A DNA stretch of 64,000 nucleotides from Firm-08 sp045546995 (GTDB taxonomy: Bacteria > Bacillota > Clostridia > Oscillospirales > QAKW01): assembly GCA_045546995.1 (NCBI GenBank), contig JAZQDW010000047.1, positions 22,908-86,907 on the forward strand, given 5' to 3'. Position 1 is the first letter of the stretch, and every line of letters begins with the position of its first letter. Positions 42,351-52,192 of this stretch are shown piece by piece. Below the pieces are notes generated by a model. It worked only from the letters and a program-made list of their open reading frames with translations. It ran no database searches and was not told where the DNA came from. The position numbers and the translations under genes are program-made.

Positions 42351-43100
42351 TTAGTAGTATTTCACGTGGGGGAATTTGTCGGCAAAGTAGGGGGCAAGGC
42401 TGATCTCCCCGATCAAAGCATCCAGATCACCGATGGAGCACTGCTTGTAGGTGGACATCTTTCCCAGCTTTGTGCTGTCGCACAAACCTATCTTTTGCTC
42501 GGCGTTGGCCAGCATATGTTGGACGATGGACACGCCTTCTCTGTAACAACTGAAAAGATCGCCGTTTTTGTCAATGGATTGCGGGGCAATAAAGGCGATG
42601 TTGGCCCGCACCGTGTCCAGCAACCGCAGAGCATCGTCTCCCACCATGGAATTGCGGTTTTCGGGGTTGAGAGCGCCGCCCGTGCAAACGGTTTTAACGG
42701 AAAAATCCATCAGATAATGGAGGGCGGAAAGGTTGTTGCTGATAATGGTGATGCCCCGCTTTTTGACCAATTCTTTGGCCAGAAACATACAGGTGCTGGA
42801 ACTGTCGAGAAAGATCACGTCTCCCTCTTGTACCAATTCCAGTGCTTTGGAGGCAATGGTGCGCTTTTCTGAGATGGCGGCCTTCATTCGTAAGGGGAAA
42901 GGGATATATAAATTGTCGGTCACCGTCAGCGATACGCCGCCGTGGGTGCGGCGCACCAGACCTCGTGCCTCCATAATGGTCAGATCTCGGCGAATGGAGG
43001 AAGGGGAAATATGGAGTTCTTCCGCCAGATATTCCACCGTGACGTAGGGGGTGCGCTGTAATATGGCAATGATTTCAGTGTGGCGATCGTTGATGTTCAT
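42351..43100 (-). CDS. DeoR-family transcriptional regulator
   Basis: A 249-residue repressor. The ATG at 43100 follows AAAGGAG and begins MNINDRHTEIIAILQ; an upstream in-frame start adds residues without a site. The N-terminal winged helix (VTVEYLAEELHISPSSIRRDL) is the classic DeoR HTH, and the C-terminal sensor has the phosphosugar-isomerase-like fold with GDVIFLDSSSTCMFLA and VCTGGALNPENRNSMVG. DeoR proteins usually respond to a sugar phosphate. It diverges from the secreted-protein operon at 43272 and may control it. TTTGCGC occurs twice between the genes (~43133 and ~43175), a possible operator pair. Confidence 0.9.
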   Translation of the reverse strand: MNINDRHTEIIAILQRTPYVTVEYLAEELHISPSSIRRDLTIMEARGLVRRTHGGVSLTVTDNLYIPFPLRMKAAISEKRTIASKALELVQEGDVIFLDSSSTCMFLAKELVKKRGITIISNNLSALHYLMDFSVKTVCTGGALNPENRNSMVGDDALRLLDTVRANIAFIAPQSIDKNGDLFSCYREGVSIVQHMLANAEQKIGLCDSTKLGKMSTYKQCSIGDLDALIGEISLAPYFADKFPHVKYY

Positions 43101-43185
43101 AAAACTCGCTCCTTTTGAAAAAATGGCGATAAATTTGCGCGTTTTCAAACAAAATGATTACATTTTATCTACTTTTGCGCAAATG

Positions 43186-43214
43186 TTGATTTCATCTCAT
43201 ATTATTATTATAAT
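43186..43214 (+). promoter_or_regulatory. Promoter of the secreted-protein operon
   Basis: TTGATT at 43186-43191, 17-base spacer, TATAAT at 43209-43214. A TTTTGCGCAAAT palindrome overlaps the upstream edge. Confidence 0.7.
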
Positions 43215-43271
43215 AAAAATATATAAATGTCAATACTTTACGGTTGAATTTTTCAGAAAGGAGAAATCATT

Positions 43272-44720
43272 ATGAAATATAAAGGTTTCAAACGACTGTT
43301 TGCCGGATTACTGGTGTTGTTGTTTTGTTTGCAAATGCTGCCGGCATTTGCCGCCGAAAAGATGAAAGAAACACCCATCAGCGGCGACACCTACGATTTT
43401 GAAATTCCCACCGAGTTCACCGTGGGCTACGGTAGTTTATCAGCTGATGTAAACAAACACGATACCATTTATACCGAACTGGTTGCAGACAAAGGGCACG
43501 GCGGCACCACCGCCTTGGCCACCTGCCGTACCGAATGGGGCAGTAACAAGAACGAACAAAATGCGGCGGTTAAGTGGAACCGTGCCGAGCCTGCTATGCT
43601 GGGTAAAAACAAATATCTGATGGTCTGGATGGATCTGGCCACGGGCGACGTTGACTTCAGCAAGGCAAGCTGGGGCTTGTTGATAAATGAGTCCACCGTG
43701 TATTGTACCGACAACTACGGTGCCGGTGTCGAGATGTATTATCTGGCGGATGGTGCCGAGGAGTGGACCACCTTGAGCTTGGGCGGTGACGGCTGCTTTG
43801 GTAACGGTGACAACTGTTCGGTGCAGGGCTATAAAGGTTGGTTTGCCGTGAGTACCGAATATTTGACCAACAGTGTAGGCGAATTGTATGAAGAATCAAT
43901 GGTTACAGGATACTATTTCTATTATTCGCCCCTTTCCGCCGATCAGGTCAACAAGCCCGTTTACATTGACGACGTGATGCTGGTAGAGGACTACAAGACT
44001 GCGCTGGAAGCAAGAATTGAGGAAGACTCTGCCTATGCAAACCTCCAGGATGCCCTGGAGATTGCCGCCACCGGCCAAAGGGTGAAGCTTTACGTTGATG
44101 CCACCGAGGAGACCGTTTCGGTCTATCCTGGCATTACCCTGGACCTCAACGGCAAAACCCTTACCTCCGATTATCTGGTGGGCTTTAATGGTTCTGCGGT
44201 CATCGACTCTGCCGAGGATGGCAGTGGCAAACTGAAAATTGCCAAAGATAATTTGGCTCTTGCCAAAAACAATCCCCAACTACCCGTATACGATGAAACA
44301 AGCGAGTGCTATCTGTTTACAAGAGTAAAGAACGACCGCTTTGAGCTTACTGTCACCGATGACGGCAAGCCGAGATACGCCACCTCACCGATGTTTAAGA
44401 ATTACGTTCATTCGCTGATGGATACCACCGCCAAGGCGGAGGACAGCGGCGTCGACGTGATCATTCGTCTCACCTGGACCGACAGCGAGGGCCAGTATCG
44501 GGGCAAGCAGGACTATCTCTATTACGACGGCTTCATTGCCGAGGTGATGAAATCCTATGCCGCCACCGAGGACAGGGTAAACTACGGCAAGTTGTTCTAC
44601 GGCGTTTTTGTGGGCAACGAGATTACAAACGGTATCAGCGTCACCGTTTCCACCGTGGTCAAAAGTACGGCCGGCGTGGAGATGGAGAGTGCTGCCACCG
44701 CCATTTCCATCAGTGCTTAA
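43272..44720 (+). CDS. Secreted protein of unknown function, shares a C-terminal module with the next large protein
   Basis: A 482-residue exported protein; signal peptide 1-28 (cleavage after AFA). Residues ~35-245 look like a beta-sandwich, possibly carbohydrate-binding, ending with PVYIDDVMLVEDY, a phrase common at the end of such domains. Residues ~255-482 form a module also found in the protein at 44910: VYPGITLDLNGKTLTSDYLV here against APGVTLDLQGWKLTAEHVVG there, then a matching DVIIRLTW / EVIIRLSW and VVKSTAGVEM / VIKSAAGTEI. AAAGGAG precedes the ATG. It heads an operon with the 36-residue peptide and the metallophosphoesterase protein. Confidence 0.8.
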   Translation: MKYKGFKRLFAGLLVLLFCLQMLPAFAAEKMKETPISGDTYDFEIPTEFTVGYGSLSADVNKHDTIYTELVADKGHGGTTALATCRTEWGSNKNEQNAAVKWNRAEPAMLGKNKYLMVWMDLATGDVDFSKASWGLLINESTVYCTDNYGAGVEMYYLADGAEEWTTLSLGGDGCFGNGDNCSVQGYKGWFAVSTEYLTNSVGELYEESMVTGYYFYYSPLSADQVNKPVYIDDVMLVEDYKTALEARIEEDSAYANLQDALEIAATGQRVKLYVDATEETVSVYPGITLDLNGKTLTSDYLVGFNGSAVIDSAEDGSGKLKIAKDNLALAKNNPQLPVYDETSECYLFTRVKNDRFELTVTDDGKPRYATSPMFKNYVHSLMDTTAKAEDSGVDVIIRLTWTDSEGQYRGKQDYLYYDGFIAEVMKSYAATEDRVNYGKLFYGVFVGNEITNGISVTVSTVVKSTAGVEMESAATAISISA

Positions 44721-44732
44721 GGAGAAATATCA

Positions 44733-44843
44733 ATGAAAGACTATCTTACCCCTGAGATCACCCTTCTGGAGGTGGTGGTGGAACCCCGCACCGAAATCGG
44801 TGTCGGCTCCAATACCCTGCCCCCCGAGGATGAAGATTGGTAA
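44733..44843 (+). CDS. 36-residue peptide gene
   Basis: A short gene with a very good ribosome site (AAGGAG, 7 bases before ATG), 12 bases after the preceding stop. The product starts MKDYLTPEITLLEVVVEPR and ends in SNTLPPEDEDW, i.e. a hydrophobic front half and an acidic, proline-containing tail with a terminal Trp. There is no signal peptide. Similar short products starting M-K-x-Y-x-x-P-E-I occur in gut Firmicutes (recalled, not searched); their role is unknown. It could be a ribosomally made precursor peptide, a regulator, or a small partner of the secreted proteins; no modification enzyme is nearby. Confidence 0.7.
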   Translation: MKDYLTPEITLLEVVVEPRTEIGVGSNTLPPEDEDW

Positions 44844-44909
44844 AAATCAATTAAAACATTTATATCCACAATTTATTCGGAGAATTCCTTATTGAAAGGA
44901 GAAAACATT

Positions 44910-47900
44910 ATGAAATACAACGGTTTCAAACGATTGCTTGCAGGATTGCTGACGGTGCTGTTGACCGTCAGTATGCTGACCGTGGCCTTGCCTGCGGTGG
45001 CAGTTGAGACGGATCCTTACGCCAAGGTAACCGGCACAGCGGATGGCGACGTCATCACCCCCGACGGTAACGTCACCTTCATTTTTACCGCCAAGCCCGC
45101 CGATGCCTCGGCTGATGGCTTTTCTTACCCTTACCCCGGCAACGGCAAAACCTATTTTCTCAAGTGGGGCGTCAATGCCACCACTTTTACGCAGTCAAAT
45201 CTGGTAAATAAAATCAACACCTTGGCCAAGGCTTGGGCTCAGGATACCACGGGCACCGTTTCCCGTGACGTGGTGTTTGTCTTTGCCCCCGGCACCTATT
45301 CCACGGCGATCAACCTTTCCGGTGCCACCACCTATACCCGCGCCACCGGCAGTGATCCCACGGTGGATGAGGTGGTAAACGTGTATCTTCTGGGTGCCAA
45401 AGCGGGTGTAAATCCCGTCAGTGCCGACCGCTCCACCAAGGAAAAGGCCACTGCCGTGCAAAAAGGCAGAAGTGTCAGCGATGATACCGAAACGGTGATC
45501 ACTGCCCTGTGGCGCTTCCCCCAGAGATGTAATTTCACCATTGACGGCTTCAGTGCCACCACCAACGGTACCTTCTTTACGCAAAGCGCATCCGTCTGCT
45601 GTAACGCATATATTAAAAACCACTACGTAACCAATCTTACCGGTGGCGGTATGAGCAGTGCTATTATGTACAACCGTGCCGACAGCCGCCATCTGTACGA
45701 GTACGAAAACTGCTATTTTGATATGCAGCTGGACGGCCCCCTTGCCACGGGCTTTGCGGGCTTTTACACCAACAAGCTGGTGTTTAACAACTGCGTTTTC
45801 GCCAATGCCGATACCGAGATCAAATCCCAGAGAATGATCTGGTATCCCTTTGCTTCCACCGACGCGGCTACCTACAAAAACTTCTTTGGTACCTATGCCA
45901 TCAACCCCACCTACAAGGTGATCAATTCTGTTTTTGCCGATTGGAAGGACAGTCAGATCATTGGCTTTGCTCTGGGTAGCCGTACCTATGGCTACGGCAA
46001 GCACGCCACCAAGGTCACCTTTGACGGCAACACCGTCTTTGACTGCGGTCAGGTAGCAGAGGATTCCAAGGTATTTTTCATCGGCGCCACCGCTGACGGT
46101 GATCGTGCCCACGACTTTGTCATTTCTTTGCAGAACAACACCTTCAGCTTTTCCGATACGTTGTTCGGGCAGGGTACCACCGGCAATTCCTACGCCATTG
46201 ATCTGGGTAAGTTTACCGAGGCGGCCGTGGAAGGTAAAATCACCTTTAAGGGTAACACCTTCACCGTCCCTGCCGACGGCAAAACCCAAGTGTTCACCGG
46301 CGTTCATTATGACTGCGCCGCTTGGGACAAAGGGAACAACGTTTTAAAAACCAATGCGGGGGACACGTTGGAAATCGATTATCCCGTGTATGGTCACGTG
46401 GAGGGCGAGATGGTTTTGGACGTTCCGCCCACCGCCACCGAGGAGGGTGTGGGTCACACCACCTGTACCCGTTGCGGCGACAAATTTTCTTATGTCATTG
46501 CCCCCGGTGAGGCCCAGATCGGCAGCACCATTTATACCACCTTTACGCAGGCTCTTGCGGCAGCCAAAGCAGGCGATGCCATTCTTCTGAGAGGCAACGT
46601 ACAGAGCTCCTCCGTTGCCATCGCTCCCGGTGTCACCCTTGATTTACAGGGCTGGAAGCTGACGGCCGAGCACGTGGTCGGTTTCAAGAACTCTGCCATC
46701 ATTGACAGCAGTGAGGGCAGTACCGGCAAACTGATTGTCAGTTCCGACGAAATGGTACTGGATCAGAGCAACCAAGGCTATATCCCCGTGTATGATACAA
46801 ACGGTTATATTTTCACCACCGTCGGTATGATCGGCCGCAGTGCCTTTTCCGCCGTGGATCATTTCGTCTTCTCCCCCATGTTTGAAAAACACGCTCATCC
46901 GGCACTGCTGGGCGGTGTGGAAAAGAGCGGGGTGGAGGTTATCATCCGTCTGTCCTGGGGTTATGAAGGCGAGTATGAATGCGTGCAGGATTATACCTAT
47001 TTTGACGATTCGGTACGTAGCTTTATCAATAGTTATAACACCGACAAGGCCGATTATGACAATCTCTTCTATGCAAAATTCGGCGGAAGAGACGTAAAAA
47101 ATGATGCCGACGTCAAGGTGGATGCGGTGATCAAATCTGCCGCCGGCACCGAGATCACGGCCTCCTCTACCGACTTTGACGAGGACAATATCGTGCTCTC
47201 CTTCGGTGCCATCTCCGACACCCACGTCAGAACGCCCAACGCCTCTGTGGCAGAAGCGGAAAAATTTGAGAGAGCACTGGAACAACTCAAGAAACAGGCC
47301 CTTGTGGATGATGAGGACGGTTTGGATGCCGTTGCCATTGCCGGTGACCTGACCGATATGGGTCGCACCGTGCAGGCCGACGTGCTCATTGATATTGTAA
47401 AAAAAGCCGGCATTGAAAACCTGATGCTGTCCTTGGGTAATCACGATATGTATTCCATTGGCAGCTCCACCTATTCGCCCGCCTTGCTTCCTTATTACGC
47501 CGAGCAGTTGGGTGACATCTTCACTAAAAATGCCACCGATATGTCCCTGATTGAAAAGGGTGCCTATCACTGTGTGGTCAAGGGTCAGCATTTCATTATG
47601 ATCCAGCCTGCGGAGGCGGATCTCAAGGAAAATCAAAACTATTTCCCCTACGATGAAGAGGTATTGGAGTGGCTGGACACCACCCTGGCTGAGATCACAG
47701 CCGCCGATCCCACCTCCTACGTATTCCTTTTCAACCACGTTGCTCTGCTCAACACCACGTATGATACGCACCTGAATTGGCAAAACTACGTTACCAAGTA
47801 TCTGGGCAGTACCATCAACAAATATCCCCAGGTTATGCTCTTCACCGGACACCTGCACAGATCCCTCGTTGACGAGCGTTGCATTATGCAAACGGAGGTC

Positions 47901-48509
47901 ACCCACGTACACGCCGGCGGTACCAATTCCAACGGCTCTACTTACAGAACCAGCGGCGTTGTGATTCCCGACTCCAGCACGGATTATGCCACCGGTCATT
48001 TGGTACAGGTGGATATCCACGGTAACGTACGGCTCACCCGTCTGTCCTTCACCTACGATTCCGAGATCAAGGATCCCCTGGTGTTGGCTCATCCCACGGC
48101 GGACAAGGCCCATCTGAATCGTTATACCAGAGAGCGGCGTGAGGCCAAAAACGTGGCCCCCACGTTGAGCGGAACGCTCACCGCTTCCGCCACCACGGCT
48201 ACAGCGGAGACCGGCTTTACCGCCACCATTTCGTTGGCCTTTGATGCCGGCGCCGATGATGATTTTGTGCACAATTACAGAGTCACCGTCACCAATCTCG
48301 CCACGGGTGTGGCCACCGTCAAAAACTTCTGTTCCGGTTTTTATATGTTTGACGATCCCGCCAAAATGCCCACGGATATAGAGTTTAGTTTTGACCTTGC
48401 CTGCACCGCTGACGGCGAATATTCCGTTGCCGTTACGGCCATGGACTCCTGGGAGGCGGAGAGTGAGCCCATCACCTGTAACGTAACCCTTGCGGCTCCT
48501 GCAGCATAA
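44910..48509 (+). CDS. Large secreted protein with right-handed-helix-like region and metallophosphoesterase domain
   Basis: A 1199-residue exported protein; the ATG at 44910 follows AAAGGAG and gives a signal peptide nearly identical in start (MKYNGFKRLLAGLL) to the protein at 43272. Residues ~60-480 look like a pectate-lyase-type beta-helix. Residues ~490-530 contain CTRCGDKF. The shared module follows (~540-755). A calcineurin-like phosphoesterase domain begins at D770-T-H772 and continues with AGDLTDMG, LGNHDM and FTGHLHRS, so the two-metal site is complete. The last ~100 residues resemble a fibronectin-like domain. No wall anchor is seen. Possibly cleaves phosphodiester or phosphomonoester groups on extracellular polymers. 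Confidence 0.85.
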   Translation: MKYNGFKRLLAGLLTVLLTVSMLTVALPAVAVETDPYAKVTGTADGDVITPDGNVTFIFTAKPADASADGFSYPYPGNGKTYFLKWGVNATTFTQSNLVNKINTLAKAWAQDTTGTVSRDVVFVFAPGTYSTAINLSGATTYTRATGSDPTVDEVVNVYLLGAKAGVNPVSADRSTKEKATAVQKGRSVSDDTETVITALWRFPQRCNFTIDGFSATTNGTFFTQSASVCCNAYIKNHYVTNLTGGGMSSAIMYNRADSRHLYEYENCYFDMQLDGPLATGFAGFYTNKLVFNNCVFANADTEIKSQRMIWYPFASTDAATYKNFFGTYAINPTYKVINSVFADWKDSQIIGFALGSRTYGYGKHATKVTFDGNTVFDCGQVAEDSKVFFIGATADGDRAHDFVISLQNNTFSFSDTLFGQGTTGNSYAIDLGKFTEAAVEGKITFKGNTFTVPADGKTQVFTGVHYDCAAWDKGNNVLKTNAGDTLEIDYPVYGHVEGEMVLDVPPTATEEGVGHTTCTRCGDKFSYVIAPGEAQIGSTIYTTFTQALAAAKAGDAILLRGNVQSSSVAIAPGVTLDLQGWKLTAEHVVGFKNSAIIDSSEGSTGKLIVSSDEMVLDQSNQGYIPVYDTNGYIFTTVGMIGRSAFSAVDHFVFSPMFEKHAHPALLGGVEKSGVEVIIRLSWGYEGEYECVQDYTYFDDSVRSFINSYNTDKADYDNLFYAKFGGRDVKNDADVKVDAVIKSAAGTEITASSTDFDEDNIVLSFGAISDTHVRTPNASVAEAEKFERALEQLKKQALVDDEDGLDAVAIAGDLTDMGRTVQADVLIDIVKKAGIENLMLSLGNHDMYSIGSSTYSPALLPYYAEQLGDIFTKNATDMSLIEKGAYHCVVKGQHFIMIQPAEADLKENQNYFPYDEEVLEWLDTTLAEITAADPTSYVFLFNHVALLNTTYDTHLNWQNYVTKYLGSTINKYPQVMLFTGHLHRSLVDERCIMQTEVTHVHAGGTNSNGSTYRTSGVVIPDSSTDYATGHLVQVDIHGNVRLTRLSFTYDSEIKDPLVLAHPTADKAHLNRYTRERREAKNVAPTLSGTLTASATTATAETGFTATISLAFDAGADDDFVHNYRVTVTNLATGVATVKNFCSGFYMFDDPAKMPTDIEFSFDLACTADGEYSVAVTAMDSWEAESEPITCNVTLAAPAA

Positions 48510-48512
48510 AAC

Positions 48513-48552
48513 AAAAAGGTGTTTGTCCTGTCACAGGACAAACACCTTTTTT
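48513..48552 (+). terminator. Strong rho-independent terminator
   Basis: AAAAGGTGTTTGTCCTG pairs with CAGGACAAACACCTTTT with a three-base loop and a T-tract. Confidence 0.95.
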
Positions 48553-48562
48553 AAAATATTGA

Positions 48563-48592
48563 TTGCAAATATTTTGACTAAAGTGATATACT
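48563..48592 (+). promoter_or_regulatory. Promoter of the GH29-GH78 operon
   Basis: TTGCAA at 48563-48568, 18-base spacer, TATACT at 48587-48592. Confidence 0.6.
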
Positions 48593-48623
48593 GAAAGCAA
48601 GAAAAGCTAAGGAGGCAGACCGA

Positions 48624-50318
48624 ATGGACAAGATAAAAGTTATGGGGCTAACGCCCTTTGGTGCAGTGCCCTCTGTGCGGCAGATTCGCCATCTGCGGGA
48701 ATATGGTAAAAAAGCGTTTTTTCACTTTGGTGTCAACACCTTTACCAATCTGGAATGGGGCAAGGGCACCGAGGATGCTTCGGTCTTTCATCCCACCGAC
48801 ACGGACGTAAAACAGTGGATCAAAGTCGTCAAAGAGGCGGGATTTACTTTGGCCATTCTCACCGTCAAGCATCACGATGGTTTTTGCCTTTGGCCCAGTA
48901 AGTTTAGTGAGCACAATATTGCCAACAGTCCGTACCAAAAGGATCTGTTGCGTCAGTTTACCGACGCTTGCCACGAATTGGGCATGGCGGTGGGGCTGTA
49001 CCTTTCCCCCTGGGATCGCAACTGTCCCCTGTGGGGCACCGATGATTACAATGCCTATTATAACAACCAACTCACCGAGATCCTGAGCAATTACGGTCGG
49101 GTAGATGAGGTGTGGTGGGACGGCGCCGGCAGTCAGGAAGCCGTGTACGATTGGGCCCTGTGGGCCGGCACCGTGCGCTCGTTGCAGCCCGAGGCGGTCA
49201 TCTTCGGCTCCCTGGGCGCCACTCCCTACGTGGAAATGCACTGGGTGGGTAATGAAAGCGGCTATGCGGGGGATCCCCACTTTGCCACCATCAGCAATCA
49301 CGCTCTGGAGGTGGAGGACACCCAAGAACTCAACAGCGGTCGTTTTGGCGGAGAACGCTTTATTCCTGCCGAGGTGGACGTTTCCATCCGTCCCGGCTGG
49401 TTTTATCATCCCGATCAGGATGATATGGTCAAAACGCCCGGCCAACTGGTAAAAATCTGGCTGGATTCGGTGGGTAAGGGCGCCATTATGCTGCTTAATT
49501 TCCCGCCCGACCGACGGGGACGGATTCCCGACGTTGACGCTGACAACGCTTTGCAGGCTCATCGGATCATCACCGATACCTTTGCCGTCAACCTTGCCGA
49601 GGGAGCCACGGTAACGGCGGATAGTCTGCGCCATCCCAAGGCCGCTCCCGAAATGATCCTCTGCGACGATTACGATAGTTTTTATGCCGCCGCTGACGAT
49701 CATATTACGCCCACGCTGACCCTTCGTTTGCCGGAGACAAAGACCTTTGATTGCTTTGCCATCGGTGAGTACGTGGAACTGGGTCAGCGGATTGACGGCT
49801 ACAAGGTGGAGGCCAAGGTGGACGGCCGCTGGGTGCTCCTCGCACAAAAAGAGAGCATCGGCTTTAAAACCGTCCATCATTTTGCGCCCGTTTGCTCCGA
49901 TACGGTGCGCCTGACCGTCCTTTCGGCGGTAGCCCCTCCCGTGCTCCGTGAATTTGGCTTGTATAAACTGAGTCAGGATATCTTCGCCGCAGAGCGGGAA
50001 ATGGCGGGCAAAATGGAAAGGGCGGTGGATCTTTGCACCCTTTCCACTGCTGAGATCCTGCGGGAGGACAAGGAACTTACCGTGGCCTTTGGCGGCATCT
50101 TTCCTTTTAACACCATTCGTTTTGACGGCAACGGTCTTTGGCGGTATGAGATCCTCGCCTTTGACGGCACCAAATATTATTCCGTTTTTAAGGGGAACAA
50201 GCCTGCCCGTGATCAGGTGGTGCGATTGGAACACACCGTGGAGGGATCTTATCAGTTAAAGTTTGTGACCTCCCGCCCCTTGCCACCGGAGTTTGCGTTG
50301 CAGATATATCGGCTGTGA
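48624..50318 (+). CDS. Alpha-L-fucosidase-like protein, GH29 family
   Basis: A 564-residue cytoplasmic glycosidase. The barrel has the GH29 hallmarks FFHFGVNTFTNLEWG, LTVKHHDGFCLWPS and the nucleophile region VDEVWWDGAG, with the catalytic Asp at about residue 166. The C-terminal ~200 residues form beta-sandwich domains (F5/8-type-like). No signal peptide is visible, so substrates are probably imported oligosaccharides. AAGGAGG precedes the start. It is 18 bases upstream of the GH78-like gene, pointing to joint breakdown of a deoxysugar-containing glycan. Confidence 0.9.
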   Translation: MDKIKVMGLTPFGAVPSVRQIRHLREYGKKAFFHFGVNTFTNLEWGKGTEDASVFHPTDTDVKQWIKVVKEAGFTLAILTVKHHDGFCLWPSKFSEHNIANSPYQKDLLRQFTDACHELGMAVGLYLSPWDRNCPLWGTDDYNAYYNNQLTEILSNYGRVDEVWWDGAGSQEAVYDWALWAGTVRSLQPEAVIFGSLGATPYVEMHWVGNESGYAGDPHFATISNHALEVEDTQELNSGRFGGERFIPAEVDVSIRPGWFYHPDQDDMVKTPGQLVKIWLDSVGKGAIMLLNFPPDRRGRIPDVDADNALQAHRIITDTFAVNLAEGATVTADSLRHPKAAPEMILCDDYDSFYAAADDHITPTLTLRLPETKTFDCFAIGEYVELGQRIDGYKVEAKVDGRWVLLAQKESIGFKTVHHFAPVCSDTVRLTVLSAVAPPVLREFGLYKLSQDIFAAEREMAGKMERAVDLCTLSTAEILREDKELTVAFGGIFPFNTIRFDGNGLWRYEILAFDGTKYYSVFKGNKPARDQVVRLEHTVEGSYQLKFVTSRPLPPEFALQIYRL

Positions 50319-50336
50319 CGGAAGAAAGGATAGATT

Positions 50337-52190
50337 ATGATACACTCTTCAGCCAATTGGATATGGATCAATTCGGCACCGCAGGCCAATGAATTTGCCT
50401 ATTTTGAAGAAGGGTTTGCGTATACGGGCGGACGCGCCGTGTTTTCGGTATGCGCTGAAACCGACTACGTTTTATACGTAAACGGGCGGCGAGTTGCCTT
50501 GGGGCAGTTTGCCGGGTACCCCGATGAAAAATACTGTGATGACGTGGATATTACCTCCTGGCTTGTGGCCGGGGAGAATCAATTGCGTCTGGTGGTGCGA
50601 TATGAGGGCCTAAACAGCGCCACCCATATTGACGATGGGGCGGGGGTGATCTATTCTCTTTCGGTGGCAGAGCAGGCCCTTTTGGTGAGTTCCGAGAAAA
50701 CCGTATGCGGTTTTGCAGGCGGTTACGTGCAGGGACAGCCGCGGCTGATCACCGCGCAATTGGGGTATGCCACCGACTTGCGCTGTTGCCCCGATCGACC
50801 GACAACGGCCGTCCTGCAACAACGAAATTGCAAAATTTTGCCCCGTCCCGTAAAAAAAGCCGAGGTTTTGCCGCCGCTGGAGGCCAAAGAGATCACACAA
50901 GGCTTGTTCGACCTGGGGCGCGAAACGGCAGGATATCTTTTTGTGCGACTGCAATCGGCGTGTCCCGGTACGGTCAAGGTGGCTTATGGTCAACATATCG
51001 AAGACGGCGATGTGCGTTATTTGGTGGGAGGACGAGATTTCTCCTTTAATTTGCACACCGAAGTGGGAGAAGGGTATTTTGAGGTACTGTTCGTACGTAT
51101 ATCCGGCCGCTATTTGCGAGTCTTTTTGCCCGAAGGGGTACGGGTATTGTCCATCGGATTGCTTCCGGTGTTATATCCGGTGCAAGAGCGGCCGCTTGTA
51201 TTGTCCGATCCTTTGGAACAACGGATCTATGACGTCAGCGTGCGCACTTTGCATCTGTGCATGAATCAGCATTATGAGGACACACCGTGGCGTGAACAAG
51301 CGCTCTACGTGATGGATTCCCGCAATCAAATGCTGTGCGGTTATTATGCCTTTGCGGGATATGAGTTTCAACGTGCCAATTTGGTATTGATGACCAAGGG
51401 ACGACGGGCAGACGGGTTGTTGGAGTTGACCTTTCCGGCGGTGAACACCCCTGCCATTCCGTTTTTTTCGCTGATGTATCCGGTGGCGGTTTGGGAGTAT
51501 ATCAAACATACCGGAGATCAAAGCATCCTTACAGAAACGTGGGAAACGATGCAGGGGATTATGACGTTGTTTAGAGACAAAATTGGGGAAAACGGGTTGA
51601 TCCCGTCTTTTCCGTCACCCTGTTGGAATTTTTACGAGTGGAGTGAGGGGAATCACGATCCCATTCCACGGGCAGGGCGGTCGGTGCCCTATGATTACGA
51701 GCATTTGCTCCTCAACTGCGCCTATGTTTTTTCTGCTCGACACTTTCAAAAGATCTGCGATCTGCAAAGCAAGGGCTTTGAAAGTGATGCCGCGCGGGTC
51801 AAAGCTGCTGTTGAACGGGAATTTTTGGAGGAGGATACGGGGCTGTTTTGCTTGCGAAGCGACAGAAAGGGGCTGTATTCCCAACTGGGCAACGCCTTTG
51901 CAATGCTGATCGGTCTGGGAGATGAACGCACCAAACGGGCGGTGATGGAGGCAAACGACTTGATTCCTGCCACCCTGTCAATGTTGCCTTTTGTATATGA
52001 TGCTCTGCTCGCCTTTGGAGAAAAGGAATACGTGCTGAAGGATATACGGTCAAAGTATGGCTATATGCTGGAAAGGGGCGCCACGTCCTTTTGGGAAACG
52101 CTGGAAGGCGCGAAGGATTTTCAGCTTGCCGGCAGTTTGTGCCACGGATGGAGCGCCATTCCTGTATACTATTACCATCTTTTAAAATAA
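50337..52190 (+). CDS. Alpha-L-rhamnosidase-like protein, GH78-related
   Basis: A 617-residue protein, shorter than typical GH78 enzymes (~850-1000). An N-terminal beta-sandwich (SANWIWINSAPQANEF, FSVCAETDYVLYVNGRRV) is followed by a second beta domain and an (alpha/alpha)6 barrel with HYEDTPWREQALYVMDSRNQ, where GH78 carries its general-acid Asp/Glu, and GATSFWETLEGAKDFQ near the end. No signal peptide. It is the second gene of the GH29 operon. Unsaturated-rhamnogalacturonyl or other deoxysugar specificity is possible; rhamnose is inferred from the fold. Confidence 0.82.
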   Translation: MIHSSANWIWINSAPQANEFAYFEEGFAYTGGRAVFSVCAETDYVLYVNGRRVALGQFAGYPDEKYCDDVDITSWLVAGENQLRLVVRYEGLNSATHIDDGAGVIYSLSVAEQALLVSSEKTVCGFAGGYVQGQPRLITAQLGYATDLRCCPDRPTTAVLQQRNCKILPRPVKKAEVLPPLEAKEITQGLFDLGRETAGYLFVRLQSACPGTVKVAYGQHIEDGDVRYLVGGRDFSFNLHTEVGEGYFEVLFVRISGRYLRVFLPEGVRVLSIGLLPVLYPVQERPLVLSDPLEQRIYDVSVRTLHLCMNQHYEDTPWREQALYVMDSRNQMLCGYYAFAGYEFQRANLVLMTKGRRADGLLELTFPAVNTPAIPFFSLMYPVAVWEYIKHTGDQSILTETWETMQGIMTLFRDKIGENGLIPSFPSPCWNFYEWSEGNHDPIPRAGRSVPYDYEHLLLNCAYVFSARHFQKICDLQSKGFESDAARVKAAVEREFLEEDTGLFCLRSDRKGLYSQLGNAFAMLIGLGDERTKRAVMEANDLIPATLSMLPFVYDALLAFGEKEYVLKDIRSKYGYMLERGATSFWETLEGAKDFQLAGSLCHGWSAIPVYYYHLLK

Positions 52191-52192
52191 AA

